23,815 nucleotides of DNA. It comes from CAZHTS01 sp964535315 (GTDB taxonomy: Bacteria > Chloroflexota > Anaerolineae > Anaerolineales > Anaerolineaceae). A model generated the notes under the pieces. It saw only the letters and a program-made list of their open reading frames with translations. It did not search any database and was not told the origin of the DNA. Both the position numbers and the translations under genes were made by a program. The stretch lies in NCBI GenBank assembly GCA_964535315.1, contig CAZHTS010000072.1, positions 1 to 23,815 on the forward strand. The letters run 5' to 3'. Below, piece by piece: positions 15,173 through 23,812 of this stretch. How positions within the stretch are numbered: position 1 is the first letter of the stretch; every line of letters begins with the position of its first letter.

Positions 15173-16762
15173 ATGGCCGAAAACACAACCAAGGGCATCG
15201 ACGTTCGTTCTGAATCGGGGAAGCTCAAGCGCGAGCTGACCTTGCTACCCCTCTTTGGGTTGATTTACTTTACCGTATGCGGTGGATCGTTTGGTGTGGA
15301 ACCGCTGGTCGGGCTTTCCGGCCCGGGGTTGGCGCTGCTATTATTTGTGGTGACCCCGCTCGTCTTCAGCATCCCCAACATGCTGATGGTGCGCGAGATG
15401 ACCTCGATGATGCCCGTCGAGGGCGGATACTATCACTGGATCAAACAGGCTTTTGGTCCTTTCACCGGCTTTATGGCCGGTTGGATGAACTGGGTGGTTT
15501 CATGGGTGGACGTATCCATCTACCCCGTACTCGGCGCCTACTACCTGGGCTATTTCATCCCTGCCCTGCGCGAGGGCATAGTCATTGGCGGCACCGAAAT
15601 CTCCGGCGACCTGCTCTCCTGGCTGGTGGCGCTGGTCTTTATCTGGACCATCAGTGCCCTGAACATTCGCGGCGCTCGCCTGGCCGGCCTGACCACCAAC
15701 TGGCTCGGCCTGGTCATGATGCTGCCGTTAATTATCATGTCGGTGCTGGGGATTTACCAGTGGATCCAGGGTGGGGTGACCGCCGAACTGCCCTTCCTGC
15801 CGGAAGGTGAAAGCCTGATCGGCGCCCTCAGCACCGGCCTGTTTGTCGTCATGTGGAACTTCATGGGCTGGGAGCTGCCGGCCGCGGCGGGCGATGAAAT
15901 TGTCAACCCCAAGCGCACCTACCCGCTGGCCATGGTGCTGGTGCTGGTAGCCTCCATTGCCACCTACGCCCTGCCGACGGTCGCCGGTCTGTATGGCGGC
16001 GCCGGTGAAGACGGCAAATACCTGTTGTGGGGGCAGGAAGAAGCCGATGCTGACGCTGGTATCGGTCCGGTCATGGAAGAATACGGACTCAGCAACGAAC
16101 AGTTGAACGAGTGGGGCGTTGACCCGCAAAGCGCTGTGGGCTGGGAATTCCCCGACATAGCCCATGCCATCGGCGCCAAGATCAGCGGCGAACAGGACGG
16201 CTCGCTGGCGCGCTTCCTGGGGTTAAGCGTCACCTTTGCCGCCGTGTTGAGCATGATCGGGCTGTTCATCGGCAACGGCCTGGGCGGCACACGCGTGCCC
16301 TTTGCCATGGCCGAAGACGGCATGATGCCGCGCTGGCTGGTCAAGGTGCACCCCAAATACGGCACGCCCTGGGTGGCGATCGTGGTATGCGGGTTTATAT
16401 ACTCTATCTTTACTTTACAAGCCTTTGCCGCCCTGGTGGTCATCGACGTCTTCCTCAACATGCTGGTGTTGATGGCCGAGTTCCTGGCGCTGTGGAAGCT
16501 GCGCTTCAGCCGTCCTGAACTGCCGCGCAAACGCGTCCCGGGTGGTTACGTCGGACTGGCGTTGGTCACCATCCTGCCCGGCATCATCGTCAGCCTGGCC
16601 ATCTACAGCCAGGTGGTGGAAGAAGGCTTCAAATCGATCGGGTGGGCGCTCATCGCCATGGTCATCGGTGCAGTGCTGTACTTCCCGCTGCGCCGTTTCG
16701 TCAAACCCGGCATACCCGACGTCGACCCCTATCGCATCGAAGCCGAGGGCGCCGAAGAATAG
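15173..16762 (+). CDS. APC superfamily amino acid permease
   Basis: The 529-residue membrane protein has about 12 hydrophobic segments. APC hallmarks are the first helix with GLIYFTVCGGSFGVE and the PxxGGYYxW pattern in MMPVEGGYYHWIKQAFGPF. A hydrophilic Asp/Glu-rich insertion (about 280-345) sits in an outside loop. I chose ATG 15173 because GAGGAG (15161-15166) lies 6 bases upstream; the earlier in-frame start at 15101 falls inside the large stem-loop. It probably imports or exchanges an amino acid or polyamine used by the neighbouring aminotransferases. Substrate is unknown. Confidence 0.88.
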   Translation: MAENTTKGIDVRSESGKLKRELTLLPLFGLIYFTVCGGSFGVEPLVGLSGPGLALLLFVVTPLVFSIPNMLMVREMTSMMPVEGGYYHWIKQAFGPFTGFMAGWMNWVVSWVDVSIYPVLGAYYLGYFIPALREGIVIGGTEISGDLLSWLVALVFIWTISALNIRGARLAGLTTNWLGLVMMLPLIIMSVLGIYQWIQGGVTAELPFLPEGESLIGALSTGLFVVMWNFMGWELPAAAGDEIVNPKRTYPLAMVLVLVASIATYALPTVAGLYGGAGEDGKYLLWGQEEADADAGIGPVMEEYGLSNEQLNEWGVDPQSAVGWEFPDIAHAIGAKISGEQDGSLARFLGLSVTFAAVLSMIGLFIGNGLGGTRVPFAMAEDGMMPRWLVKVHPKYGTPWVAIVVCGFIYSIFTLQAFAALVVIDVFLNMLVLMAEFLALWKLRFSRPELPRKRVPGGYVGLALVTILPGIIVSLAIYSQVVEEGFKSIGWALIAMVIGAVLYFPLRRFVKPGIPDVDPYRIEAEGAEE

Positions 16763-16779
16763 TGACAGGCGTTTGCAAA

Positions 16780-16832
16780 ACTGGTTATCTCTGGCGCTAA
16801 CCAGTGCGCCGCGCAAATCGCTAGAATACAAT
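16780..16832 (+). promoter_or_regulatory. Candidate operator and -10 element before the second aminotransferase gene
   Basis: A perfect 8-bp inverted repeat, ACTGGTTA (16780-16787) and TAACCAGT (16798-16805) with a 10-base spacer, is centred at 16792.5. A -10-like TAGAAT lies at 16822-16827 with no -35 hexamer at the right distance. If transcription starts near 16834, the palindrome is centred at about -41.5, the usual place for an activator that replaces the -35 contact. The half-site CTGGTT also appears in the stem-loop at 15097-15133. Confidence 0.5.
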
Positions 16833-16881
16833 AGAGCGCAACACGCGAGCACCCTGCCGCGCTGCGCCAAAAGAGGAGAGC

Positions 16882-18171
16882 ATGACTCATACCCCCAAAA
16901 CCTATCAGGACGCCTATGCGCATCTTTCGCCGGTGTGGACCCATTACACCGACATCATCGCCACCCGCGGCGAGGGCTGTTATATCTTCGACCAGAACGA
17001 GAAACCCTACCTGGACTTCACCTGCGGCATCGGCGTCACCAACACCGGACACTGCCACCCGCACGTGGTCGCCGCCATCCGCGAACAGGCCGGGCTGCTG
17101 TTGCACGGTCAGGTCAATATCATCGTCCACCGCCCACTGCTCGAGCTGGTGCAGGAACTCCAGGAAATCGTCCCGGCCGGCATGGACGGCTTCTTCTTCA
17201 GCAACTCGGGCGCTGAGGCGGTGGAAGGCGCCATGAAACTGGCCCGCCATGCCACCGGCCGCCCCAACGTCATCGTCTTCCAGGGCAGCTTCCACGGCCG
17301 CACGGTCGGCACCATGTCGCTGACCACCTCCAAGACCGTCTACCGCTCAGGCTACCAGCCGCTGATGCCCGGCGTCTTCGTCGCCCCCTACCCGTACGCC
17401 TATCGCTTCGGGTGGAGCGACGAGCAGACCAGCCAGTTCTGCCTGGAAGAACTCAACCTGCTGCTCATGACGCAAAGCGCGCCCCAGGAAACCGCTGCCA
17501 TTCTGATCGAACCCATCCTGGGCGAAGGCGGTTACGTCGTTCCGCCGGCCAATTTCCTGAAGGAATTGCGCCAATTGTGCGACCAACATGGTATAATGTT
17601 AATTGTGGACGAGATCCAGTCTGGCTTCGGGCGCACCGGCCGCTGGTTTGCCCACGAGTACTTTGACATCACCCCCGACATCATGACCATCGCCAAGGGC
17701 CTGGGATCCGGTCTGCCCATTTCGGGCGTCGTCAGCCGCCTGGAATTGATGCGCAAATGGACGCCCGGTTCGCACGGCGGCACGTTTGGCGGCAACGCCG
17801 TCGCCGCCGCCGCGGCGGTCGCTACCATCCAGGCCATGCGCCAGGACAACATGCTCGCCAATGCGCTGGCGCGCGGCCAGCAGTTGGTGCAGGGCCTGAG
17901 CGATTTGCAGGCCGAATTCCCGGTCATCGGCGACATTCGCGGCCGTGGTCTGATGATCGGCACCGAGTTCCGCAGCGCCGACCACAAGCCCGATAAGGCC
18001 ACCGCCAAGGGCGTGGCCCATGCCTGTCTCGATCGTGGTCTGATGCTGCTGACCTGCGGCCCGTGGGATAACACCATCCGCTGGATCCCGCCCCTGGTGG
18101 TCAGCGCCGAACAAATCGACGAGGCGCTCCACACCTTCGGTGAGGCGTTGGCCGAGGTCATTCACCCATAA
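16882..18171 (+). CDS. Class III aminotransferase, 4-aminobutyrate aminotransferase-like
   Basis: The 429-residue PLP enzyme belongs to the class III (omega) aminotransferases. The PLP lysine is K272 in TIAKGLGSGLP and D243 in IVDEIQSGFGRTG binds the pyridine nitrogen. SNSGAEAVEGAMKLAR (107-122), FHGRTVGTMSLT and the GGTFGGNAVA loop are typical of GABA and related aminotransferases. It differs clearly from the PatA-like enzyme upstream, so the locus has two distinct terminal-amine transaminases. AGAGGAG precedes the ATG by about 4-5 bases. It is followed by a terminator and ends the catabolic run. Likely substrates are 4-aminobutyrate, 5-aminovalerate or a similar omega-amino acid. Confidence 0.88.
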   Translation: MTHTPKTYQDAYAHLSPVWTHYTDIIATRGEGCYIFDQNEKPYLDFTCGIGVTNTGHCHPHVVAAIREQAGLLLHGQVNIIVHRPLLELVQELQEIVPAGMDGFFFSNSGAEAVEGAMKLARHATGRPNVIVFQGSFHGRTVGTMSLTTSKTVYRSGYQPLMPGVFVAPYPYAYRFGWSDEQTSQFCLEELNLLLMTQSAPQETAAILIEPILGEGGYVVPPANFLKELRQLCDQHGIMLIVDEIQSGFGRTGRWFAHEYFDITPDIMTIAKGLGSGLPISGVVSRLELMRKWTPGSHGGTFGGNAVAAAAAVATIQAMRQDNMLANALARGQQLVQGLSDLQAEFPVIGDIRGRGLMIGTEFRSADHKPDKATAKGVAHACLDRGLMLLTCGPWDNTIRWIPPLVVSAEQIDEALHTFGEALAEVIHP

Positions 18172-18198
18172 TTGTATATATCCCTTCCTCCCCTGATT

Positions 18199-18229
18199 CC
18201 CCGCTCCTCTCCAGGAGCGGGGATGTTTT
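18199..18229 (+). terminator. Intrinsic terminator after the second aminotransferase gene
   Basis: CCCCGCTCCT (18199-18208) pairs perfectly with AGGAGCGGGG (18213-18222) around the loop CTCC, followed by ATGTTTT. The T-run is short and offset by three bases, but the GC-rich stem and position after the last gene of the run support termination. Confidence 0.75.
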
Positions 18230-18237
18230 AAGCTCAT

Positions 18238-18266
18238 TTGACTTTTTATGGCGAATCCGGTATACC
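18238..18266 (+). promoter_or_regulatory. Promoter of the metallophosphoesterase gene
   Basis: TTGACT (18238-18243) and TATACC (18261-18266) are separated by 17 bases. The expected transcription start is about 18273, at or next to the ATG at 18274, which would make the mRNA leaderless. Confidence 0.6.
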
Positions 18267-18273
18267 TGGGAGC

Positions 18274-19413
18274 ATGCAAACCTTTACCCTACCCCGCAAA
18301 GATTTTCGCCAGGCAAAAAATTTCCCCGGGCGAGATGGCAACGTATTTGACGTCATCTTGCAGGGTTCGGCGCGCCTGGAAAAGATACCCGCCCCGCTCT
18401 TCGTCCTGGCGCTGGCGCTGCTGGCGGCCATTGCCGCCCGGCTGCAATGGGCCTGGGCGGCGGCCCTGTTGGGCTTTTTTTTGAGCGATTGGCTGCAACT
18501 GGCCCTCCTGCCTCGTTTCCGGCGTTCCTTCGGCCCGCCCAAACCACCCACGCTGGTGCTCGCCGTCCTGCGCAGCCTGTTTGCCCTGCTGCCGGTCTGG
18601 CTCAGCCTGCCGTTACAAATCGCCGGCTCGCTGTTGATCGTCGCCGGCTTCTGGATCGAACCGCAGCGCCTGAGCCTGACCCGCCAGTCTCTGTCACACC
18701 CAGGCTTCAAACCATCCCACCCGCTCAGGCTGTTGCACCTGAGCGACCTGCACATCGAACGCATTACCGGCCGCGAACAGGCGCTGCAACGCCAGATCGA
18801 GCAGTTACAGCCCGACCTGATCCTGTTTTCGGGCGACGTGCTCAACCTGTCGTATCGCACCGACCCGCTGGCCTGGCAGGCCGCCCGCCAGGTGATCGCC
18901 CAATGGCGCGCCCCGCTGGGCGTCTTTCTCGTCAGCGGCAGCCCGGCGGTCGATCTGCCCGAGACCACCCCCGAAGTGCTGGCCGGCCTGCCCGTCCGCT
19001 GGCTGCAAGACGAACGCGTCGCCATTACCTTTGACGGGCAAACCTTCGACCTGATCGGCCTGACCTGCACCCACAAGCCCTTTGAAGACGCCCCGCGCCT
19101 GGCGCAATTACTGCCCACGGGCCCGGAGCGCCTGACGATCCTGCTCTACCACACCCCCGACCTGGCCCCCGACGCGGCCGAGATGGGCGTCGACCTGCAA
19201 CTCTCCGGCCACACCCACGGCGGCCAGGTGCGCCTGCCGCTGCTCGGCGCGCTGTTCACCGGCTCACTGTACGGCCGCAGCTTCGACGCCGGCCGTTACC
19301 TGCTCGGCAAAATGACGCTGTACATCAGTCGCGGCATCGGCCTCGAAGGCGCCGGTGCGCCGCGCGTGCGCTTCCTCTGTCCGCCCGAGATCATTTTGTG
19401 GGAAATCGGCTGA
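18274..19413 (+). CDS. Membrane-anchored metallophosphoesterase with degenerate GNHD motif
   Basis: The 379-residue protein has an N-terminal membrane part with hydrophobic segments at about 39-56, 62-78 and 95-128, then a calcineurin-like phosphoesterase domain. Metal-binding motifs are HLSDLHIE (D158, H160), FSGDV (D188), YHTPD (H293) and SGHTHGGQ (G312-H315). The expected GNHD motif is replaced by GSPAVD (222-227), losing the Asn metal ligand and catalytic His. The architecture resembles YkuE-like or YaeI-like enzymes that act on phospholipid derivatives, but activity here is doubtful. I prefer ATG 18274; an in-frame TTG at 18238 coincides with the -35 box. No proper ribosome binding site precedes the ATG. 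Confidence 0.8.
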   Translation: MQTFTLPRKDFRQAKNFPGRDGNVFDVILQGSARLEKIPAPLFVLALALLAAIAARLQWAWAAALLGFFLSDWLQLALLPRFRRSFGPPKPPTLVLAVLRSLFALLPVWLSLPLQIAGSLLIVAGFWIEPQRLSLTRQSLSHPGFKPSHPLRLLHLSDLHIERITGREQALQRQIEQLQPDLILFSGDVLNLSYRTDPLAWQAARQVIAQWRAPLGVFLVSGSPAVDLPETTPEVLAGLPVRWLQDERVAITFDGQTFDLIGLTCTHKPFEDAPRLAQLLPTGPERLTILLYHTPDLAPDAAEMGVDLQLSGHTHGGQVRLPLLGALFTGSLYGRSFDAGRYLLGKMTLYISRGIGLEGAGAPRVRFLCPPEIILWEIG

Positions 19414-19424
19414 CGTAGTAAAAT
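19396..19424 (+). promoter_or_regulatory. Possible promoter of the aminopeptidase gene
   Basis: TTGTGG (19396-19401) and TAAAAT (19419-19424) are 17 bases apart and straddle the end of the metallophosphoesterase gene. The predicted start near 19431 gives a leader of about 36 bases to the aminopeptidase start codon. Confidence 0.5.
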
Positions 19425-19466
19425 AGACCCAGCAGTGGATTGTCACTTTTAGAAAGGATCAATACC

Positions 19467-20912
19467 TTGCCCGACACGCTCTTCCCCCACAATTTCATTA
19501 AACTGGCCGTCGCCCCCGACGGTCATCCCGCCAGCGAGCTGGCGATCGTATTCAAAACGGCCCCCGAAAAACCTGCTCTGGGCGAGCCCGGCAAACAGAC
19601 CGGCGATGTCACCCTGAGCGGCGGCCCCACCGGCCGCACCGCCCTGGTTTCGTTGGGTGATCGCAAAAAGATCATCAGCGATACCTTCCGCCAGGCCGGC
19701 GGCGCACTGGCGCGCTGGCTGGCGCAGGCCGGCGTCAGCCAGGCCGACATCGACCTGTCTAACCTGGCCGAATACGGCGACCCGCTGGCCGCCCAGGCCG
19801 TGTGTGAAGGGCTGCGCCTGGGCGCCTATCGCTTCAATCATTACAAAAGCGAAACGCCCGCCGTGGCGGATATCGACGTTTACCTGCGCAATGCCAGCGA
19901 CGCTCCGGCCGCCGGCGCCATGATCGAGCGCGTCAAGCGCGTCACCGACATCGTTAACCTCGGCCGCGAGTGGGCGCACGAGCCCGCCAACGTGATCAAC
20001 CCGCTCACCCTGGCCGAACGCGCCCAGGCCGCCGCCGCCCAGTTTGGTCTGAAATGCACCATCTTCGACGACCAGGCGCTGGCCGAGATGCAGGCGGGCG
20101 CCATCCTGGCGGTTGGCAAGGGCAGCCAGACGCCCTCGCGCCTGATCGTTCTGGAGTACAGCGGCCGGGATGCGCCTGCCGGCGCCCGCCCGGTGGTGCT
20201 GGTCGGCAAAGCGCTCACCTTTGACAGCGGCGGTTACTCCATTAAAGACTCGACCAACATCGTCGGCATGAAATACGACAAATGCGGTGGGCTGGCCGTG
20301 CTCGCCACGCTGATCGCCGCCGCCGCCCTGCGCCTGCCCGTCCCGGTGGTGGGCGTGATCGGCGCCGCCGAGAATATGGTCTCCGAAAAGGCCTATCGCC
20401 CGGACGACATCATCACCACCCTGTCGGGCAAGACGGTTGAAATCATCAGCACCGACGCCGAAGGGCGCCTGGTGCTGGCCGACGCCCTCAGCTACGCCCA
20501 ACGCGCCTACCAGCCGCGCGCCCTGATCGATCTCGCCACCCTGACCGGCGGCGTGGTGGTGGCCCTCGGCAAGGTGCGCGCCGGGCTGCTGAGCAACAAC
20601 GACGAACTGGCCGCCCAATTATTCCAGGCGGGCGAGCGCACCCACGAACGGCTGTGGCGGCTGCCGCTGGACGAGGATTACTTCCAATCCATCAAGGGCG
20701 ACGACGCCGACATCAAAAATTCCGGCGGGCGCGAGGGTCACTGCATCCTCGGCGGCACCTTCCTCAAGCAGTTCGTCGACGATGCGGTTGCCTGGGCGCA
20801 CCTCGACATCGCCGGCATGGCCGACGCCGCCAAAGACCTGCCCTACTGCCCGAAGGGCGGCACCGGGTTTGGCGTGCGCCTGCTGATCGATTATCTCGAG
20901 AACCTGGCCTGA
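19467..20912 (+). CDS. pepA: Leucyl aminopeptidase (M17 family)
   Basis: The 481-residue cytosolic enzyme removes N-terminal residues from peptides using two metal ions. All active-site residues are in place in the M17 spacing: K248 and D253 (VGKALTFDSGG), catalytic K260, D271 (KYDKCGG), D330 and E332 (STDAEGRLVLADAL) and catalytic R334. The N-terminal macrodomain-like half is present, so length is normal. I place the start at TTG 19467, with AAAGGA (19453-19458) 8 bases upstream; another in-frame TTG at 19440 lies before that ribosome binding site. It converges with alaS, and a bidirectional terminator separates them. Confidence 0.93.
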   Translation: MPDTLFPHNFIKLAVAPDGHPASELAIVFKTAPEKPALGEPGKQTGDVTLSGGPTGRTALVSLGDRKKIISDTFRQAGGALARWLAQAGVSQADIDLSNLAEYGDPLAAQAVCEGLRLGAYRFNHYKSETPAVADIDVYLRNASDAPAAGAMIERVKRVTDIVNLGREWAHEPANVINPLTLAERAQAAAAQFGLKCTIFDDQALAEMQAGAILAVGKGSQTPSRLIVLEYSGRDAPAGARPVVLVGKALTFDSGGYSIKDSTNIVGMKYDKCGGLAVLATLIAAAALRLPVPVVGVIGAAENMVSEKAYRPDDIITTLSGKTVEIISTDAEGRLVLADALSYAQRAYQPRALIDLATLTGGVVVALGKVRAGLLSNNDELAAQLFQAGERTHERLWRLPLDEDYFQSIKGDDADIKNSGGREGHCILGGTFLKQFVDDAVAWAHLDIAGMADAAKDLPYCPKGGTGFGVRLLIDYLENLA

Positions 20913-20933
20913 CCCGCCTCTATAGATAGAATC

Positions 20934-20978
20934 AAAACAGTGGGCTGCGCCAGCGCAGCCCACTGTTTTAGTTTTTTC
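20934..20978. terminator. Bidirectional intrinsic terminator between pepA and alaS
   Basis: A perfect 16-bp stem pairs 20934-20949 with 20954-20969 around the loop CCAG. The core is CAGTGGGCTGCG with its complement, flanked by AAAA on one side and TTTT plus TTTTTT on the other, so it can terminate both converging genes. Confidence 0.93.
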
Positions 20979-20979
20979 A

Positions 20980-23727
20980 TCAGGCGCCCAGTTTATTCTT
21001 TACGAAGGGCAGCACCTGCTGCATGGCCTCGTCCAGACGGCTGGCGTCTTTGCCGCCGGCCTGCGCCAGCGCCGGCCGGCCGCCGCCGCTGCCGCCCACC
21101 ACCGCCGCCACGGTCTTGACCAGTTCGCCGGCCTGAACGCCGCGCTGGATCAGGTCGTCCGTCACCGCGGCGATGATCATCGGCCGCCCGGCGATCACGC
21201 TGCCCAACACCACCACCCCGCTGGCGTAACGCTGGCGGAAGAGGTCGGTCATCTGGCGCAGGGTATCGGCGTCGGCGTCCGGCAGAATCGCCGAAAGCAC
21301 CGCCGCACCCGCCACCTGGGGCACGTCGCCCAGCTTGCGCTCGAACGCCGCCGCCACCAGTTCCTGGCGCAGGTGCGCCACCTGTTTGCGCGTGCGGTCT
21401 AATTCGTCCAACACACCCTGGGCCTTGGCCGGCGCCTCGTCGATAGCGCTGCTCAACACCCCGGCCGTCTGCTTGAGGGTGCGGAAACGGCGCTGCACCA
21501 GTTCGTAGGCCCCGCGCCCGGTCACCGCCTCGATGCGGCGCACCCCGGCCGCGGCGCTGCCTTCGCTGACGATCAGGAACATGCCGATGTCGCCGGTCTC
21601 GCTGACGTGCGTGCCGCCGCACAATTCGTACGAAAACGCTTCTTCTCCCGCAGGGTCGGCCAGCACGGTGATGGTGCGCACCGTCTCGCCGTATTTCTCG
21701 CCAAACAGCGCCATCGCCCCTTCGGAAATGGCCTGCGCCAGCGGTTTGACCTTGATGCGCAAGGCCATGTTGGCCAGAATGGCGCGGTTGACGCCCGCCT
21801 CAATCTGCTCTAACTGTTCAGCGGTCAATCCCTCGGGGTGGGTGAAGTCGAAGCGCAAACGATCGGGGGCCACCAGCGAACCCGCCTGGCGGGCATGCTC
21901 GCCCAACACCTGGTGCAGCTCGGCGTGCATCAGATGCGTGGCGGTGTGGTTGCGCATGATGTCGCGGCGCCGGGCGGCGTCGACCGCCGCAATGGCCGCC
22001 TGGCCCTGGCGCGGCTGGCCCTGCACCACCTTCCCCACGTGCACGATCACGCCTGCCGCCGGTTTGCGGGTATCTTCGACGGCAATCTCCCAGCGCGGCT
22101 CGCCAACCGACACAATCGTGCCGCTGTCGGCCACCTGCCCGCCCGATTCGACGTAAAAACAGGTCTGCGGTAAGATCACTTCCACGCGATCGCCCGCCGC
22201 CGCCGTGGCCACGCGCTCGCCGTCGCGCACCAGCGCCAGCACTTCGCCCTCAACCTCCATCACACCGTACGGATCGTAGGTCACCCCTTGCGTCAGCTTG
22301 CCGCTCGACTGCAACTCTTCCAGGATGGCGCGGTACACATCCACGTCCTCGCCGCCCAGCGGGCCAAACGCCTTGCCCGCCCCCGAGACCAGCCGGTGAT
22401 CTTCCATCGCCTGGCGGAAACCGGCTTCGTCGACTTCCAGCCCCTGCTCGCGCAAGATATCGCGGCTCAATTCGAGCGGCAGACCGTGCGTGGCGTACAA
22501 TTCAAAAGCCTGCCTGCCGTCCAGACAGGTGGTCTGAGCGCTGCGCATCTGCGCCAGCAGTTCTTCCAGGTGGCTCAACCCGGCCTCGACCGTGCGGGCA
22601 AAACGCTCCTCTTCGCGGGTCAGGTTATCCAGGATGGCGCTGCGATTGCGCGCCAGTTCGGGGTACGCCTCGCTGTAGTTCGCAATCACCTGCTCTGCCA
22701 CCCGCGCCAGGAACGGTTCGGTCAGGCCGATCTTGCTGCCAAAACGCGCCCCGCGCCGGATGATCATGCGGCACACGTAATTGCGCCCGGTATTGCCCGG
22801 CACCACCCCATCCGCGATCAAAAAGGCCGAGGCGCGGGCGTGGTCGGCAATCACCCGGTAAGGGGTCAGGTAGGTCTCGCGCTCGGCGTCGCTGTGACCG
22901 GTCAGTGTCTGCACCACGTCCAGCAACGGCGAGAGCAGATCGGTGCGGTAGTTCGAGGTAACGTCCTGCATCACCGAAACGATGCGCTCCAACCCCATGC
23001 CGGTGTCGACGTGAGTCGCCGGCAGCGGTTCGAGCGTATCGGCGCTCAGACGGTTGTACTGGATAAACACCAGGTTCCACAATTCCAGGTAACGCTTGCA
23101 GTCACCGTTCACCCGGCAAACGTGCCCGGGCACACCCTGCTTATCGCAATAGGCGGGGCCGCGGTCGATGTGAATCTCACTGCACGGCCCGCACGGCCCG
23201 GTCTCGGCCATTTCCCAGAAATTCTCTTTGCGGCCAAAGAAGAGCACATGTTCGGGATCGATGCCCGGCTGCTGGCGCCAGATGACGGCCGCGTCTTCGT
23301 CAGACGGGATGTTGCCCTTGTCGTCCTTGAAACAGGTGAGCCACAATTTGCTTCGATCCAGCCCCCAGACCCCGGTCAACAATTCCCAGGCCCAGGCGAT
23401 GGCGTCCTTCTTATAGTAATCGCCAAACGACCAGTTGCCCAACATTTCAAAAAAGGTGTGGTGGGTGTCGTCTCGTCCAACGTCGTCCAGATCGTTGTGT
23501 TTGCCGGCCACGCGCATGCATTTTTGCGAATTGGCCGCCCGCGTGTAGGGGCGATGATCTGTACCGAGGAACACGTCCTTGAACTGCACCATCCCTGCGT
23601 TGGTGAACAACAAAGTCTGGTCGCCGCCAGGGACCAGCGAGGAGGAGGCCACGAAGGTGTGCCCACGCTGGACAAAGAAGTCAATAAAAGATTGTCGAAT
23701 TTGCGCGCCAGTGAACGACTTTTTCAT
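20980..23727 (-). CDS. alaS: Alanyl-tRNA synthetase
   Basis: The 915-residue class II synthetase charges tRNA-Ala and edits mischarged Ser/Gly. Visible in order are the catalytic core with MVQFKDVFLG, HHTFFEMLGNWSFGDYYKK and ETGPCGPCSEIHID, then GMGLERIVSVMQ. The editing domain follows with the zinc ligands NHTATHLMHAEL and ELCGGTHVSETGDIG, and a C-terminal DHHA1/C-Ala region ends in GGSGGGRPALAQAGG. Length is slightly above the common 870-880. GAGGAG (23733-23738) lies 5 bases before the ATG, and a promoter is visible upstream. The gene is complete. Confidence 0.98.
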   Translation of the reverse strand: MKKSFTGAQIRQSFIDFFVQRGHTFVASSSLVPGGDQTLLFTNAGMVQFKDVFLGTDHRPYTRAANSQKCMRVAGKHNDLDDVGRDDTHHTFFEMLGNWSFGDYYKKDAIAWAWELLTGVWGLDRSKLWLTCFKDDKGNIPSDEDAAVIWRQQPGIDPEHVLFFGRKENFWEMAETGPCGPCSEIHIDRGPAYCDKQGVPGHVCRVNGDCKRYLELWNLVFIQYNRLSADTLEPLPATHVDTGMGLERIVSVMQDVTSNYRTDLLSPLLDVVQTLTGHSDAERETYLTPYRVIADHARASAFLIADGVVPGNTGRNYVCRMIIRRGARFGSKIGLTEPFLARVAEQVIANYSEAYPELARNRSAILDNLTREEERFARTVEAGLSHLEELLAQMRSAQTTCLDGRQAFELYATHGLPLELSRDILREQGLEVDEAGFRQAMEDHRLVSGAGKAFGPLGGEDVDVYRAILEELQSSGKLTQGVTYDPYGVMEVEGEVLALVRDGERVATAAAGDRVEVILPQTCFYVESGGQVADSGTIVSVGEPRWEIAVEDTRKPAAGVIVHVGKVVQGQPRQGQAAIAAVDAARRRDIMRNHTATHLMHAELHQVLGEHARQAGSLVAPDRLRFDFTHPEGLTAEQLEQIEAGVNRAILANMALRIKVKPLAQAISEGAMALFGEKYGETVRTITVLADPAGEEAFSYELCGGTHVSETGDIGMFLIVSEGSAAAGVRRIEAVTGRGAYELVQRRFRTLKQTAGVLSSAIDEAPAKAQGVLDELDRTRKQVAHLRQELVAAAFERKLGDVPQVAGAAVLSAILPDADADTLRQMTDLFRQRYASGVVVLGSVIAGRPMIIAAVTDDLIQRGVQAGELVKTVAAVVGGSGGGRPALAQAGGKDASRLDEAMQQVLPFVKNKLGA

Positions 23728-23783
23728 ACCGTCTCCTCAAAAACATTCCAGAAATACCTCCGGTCTTCCGGCGGTGAAAGTAA

Positions 23784-23812
23784 ATTATATGCGAACTCCA
23801 TTTAAGAAGCAA
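23784..23812 (-). promoter_or_regulatory. Promoter of alaS
   Basis: On the minus strand TTGCTT (23807-23812) and a perfect TATAAT (23784-23789) are separated by 17 bases. The leader is about 50 bases and contains a small hairpin CCGG-TCTT-CCGG (23760-23771). No T-box sequence is visible in this short leader. Confidence 0.8.

Noticed and set aside
17592..17597. TATAAT inside the second aminotransferase gene.
   Set aside because: It has no -35 partner at suitable distance and is explained by the codons for Gly-Ile-Met-Leu.
18238..18273. TTG start for the metallophosphoesterase.
   Set aside because: The TTG is the first part of a good -35 box and has no ribosome binding site.
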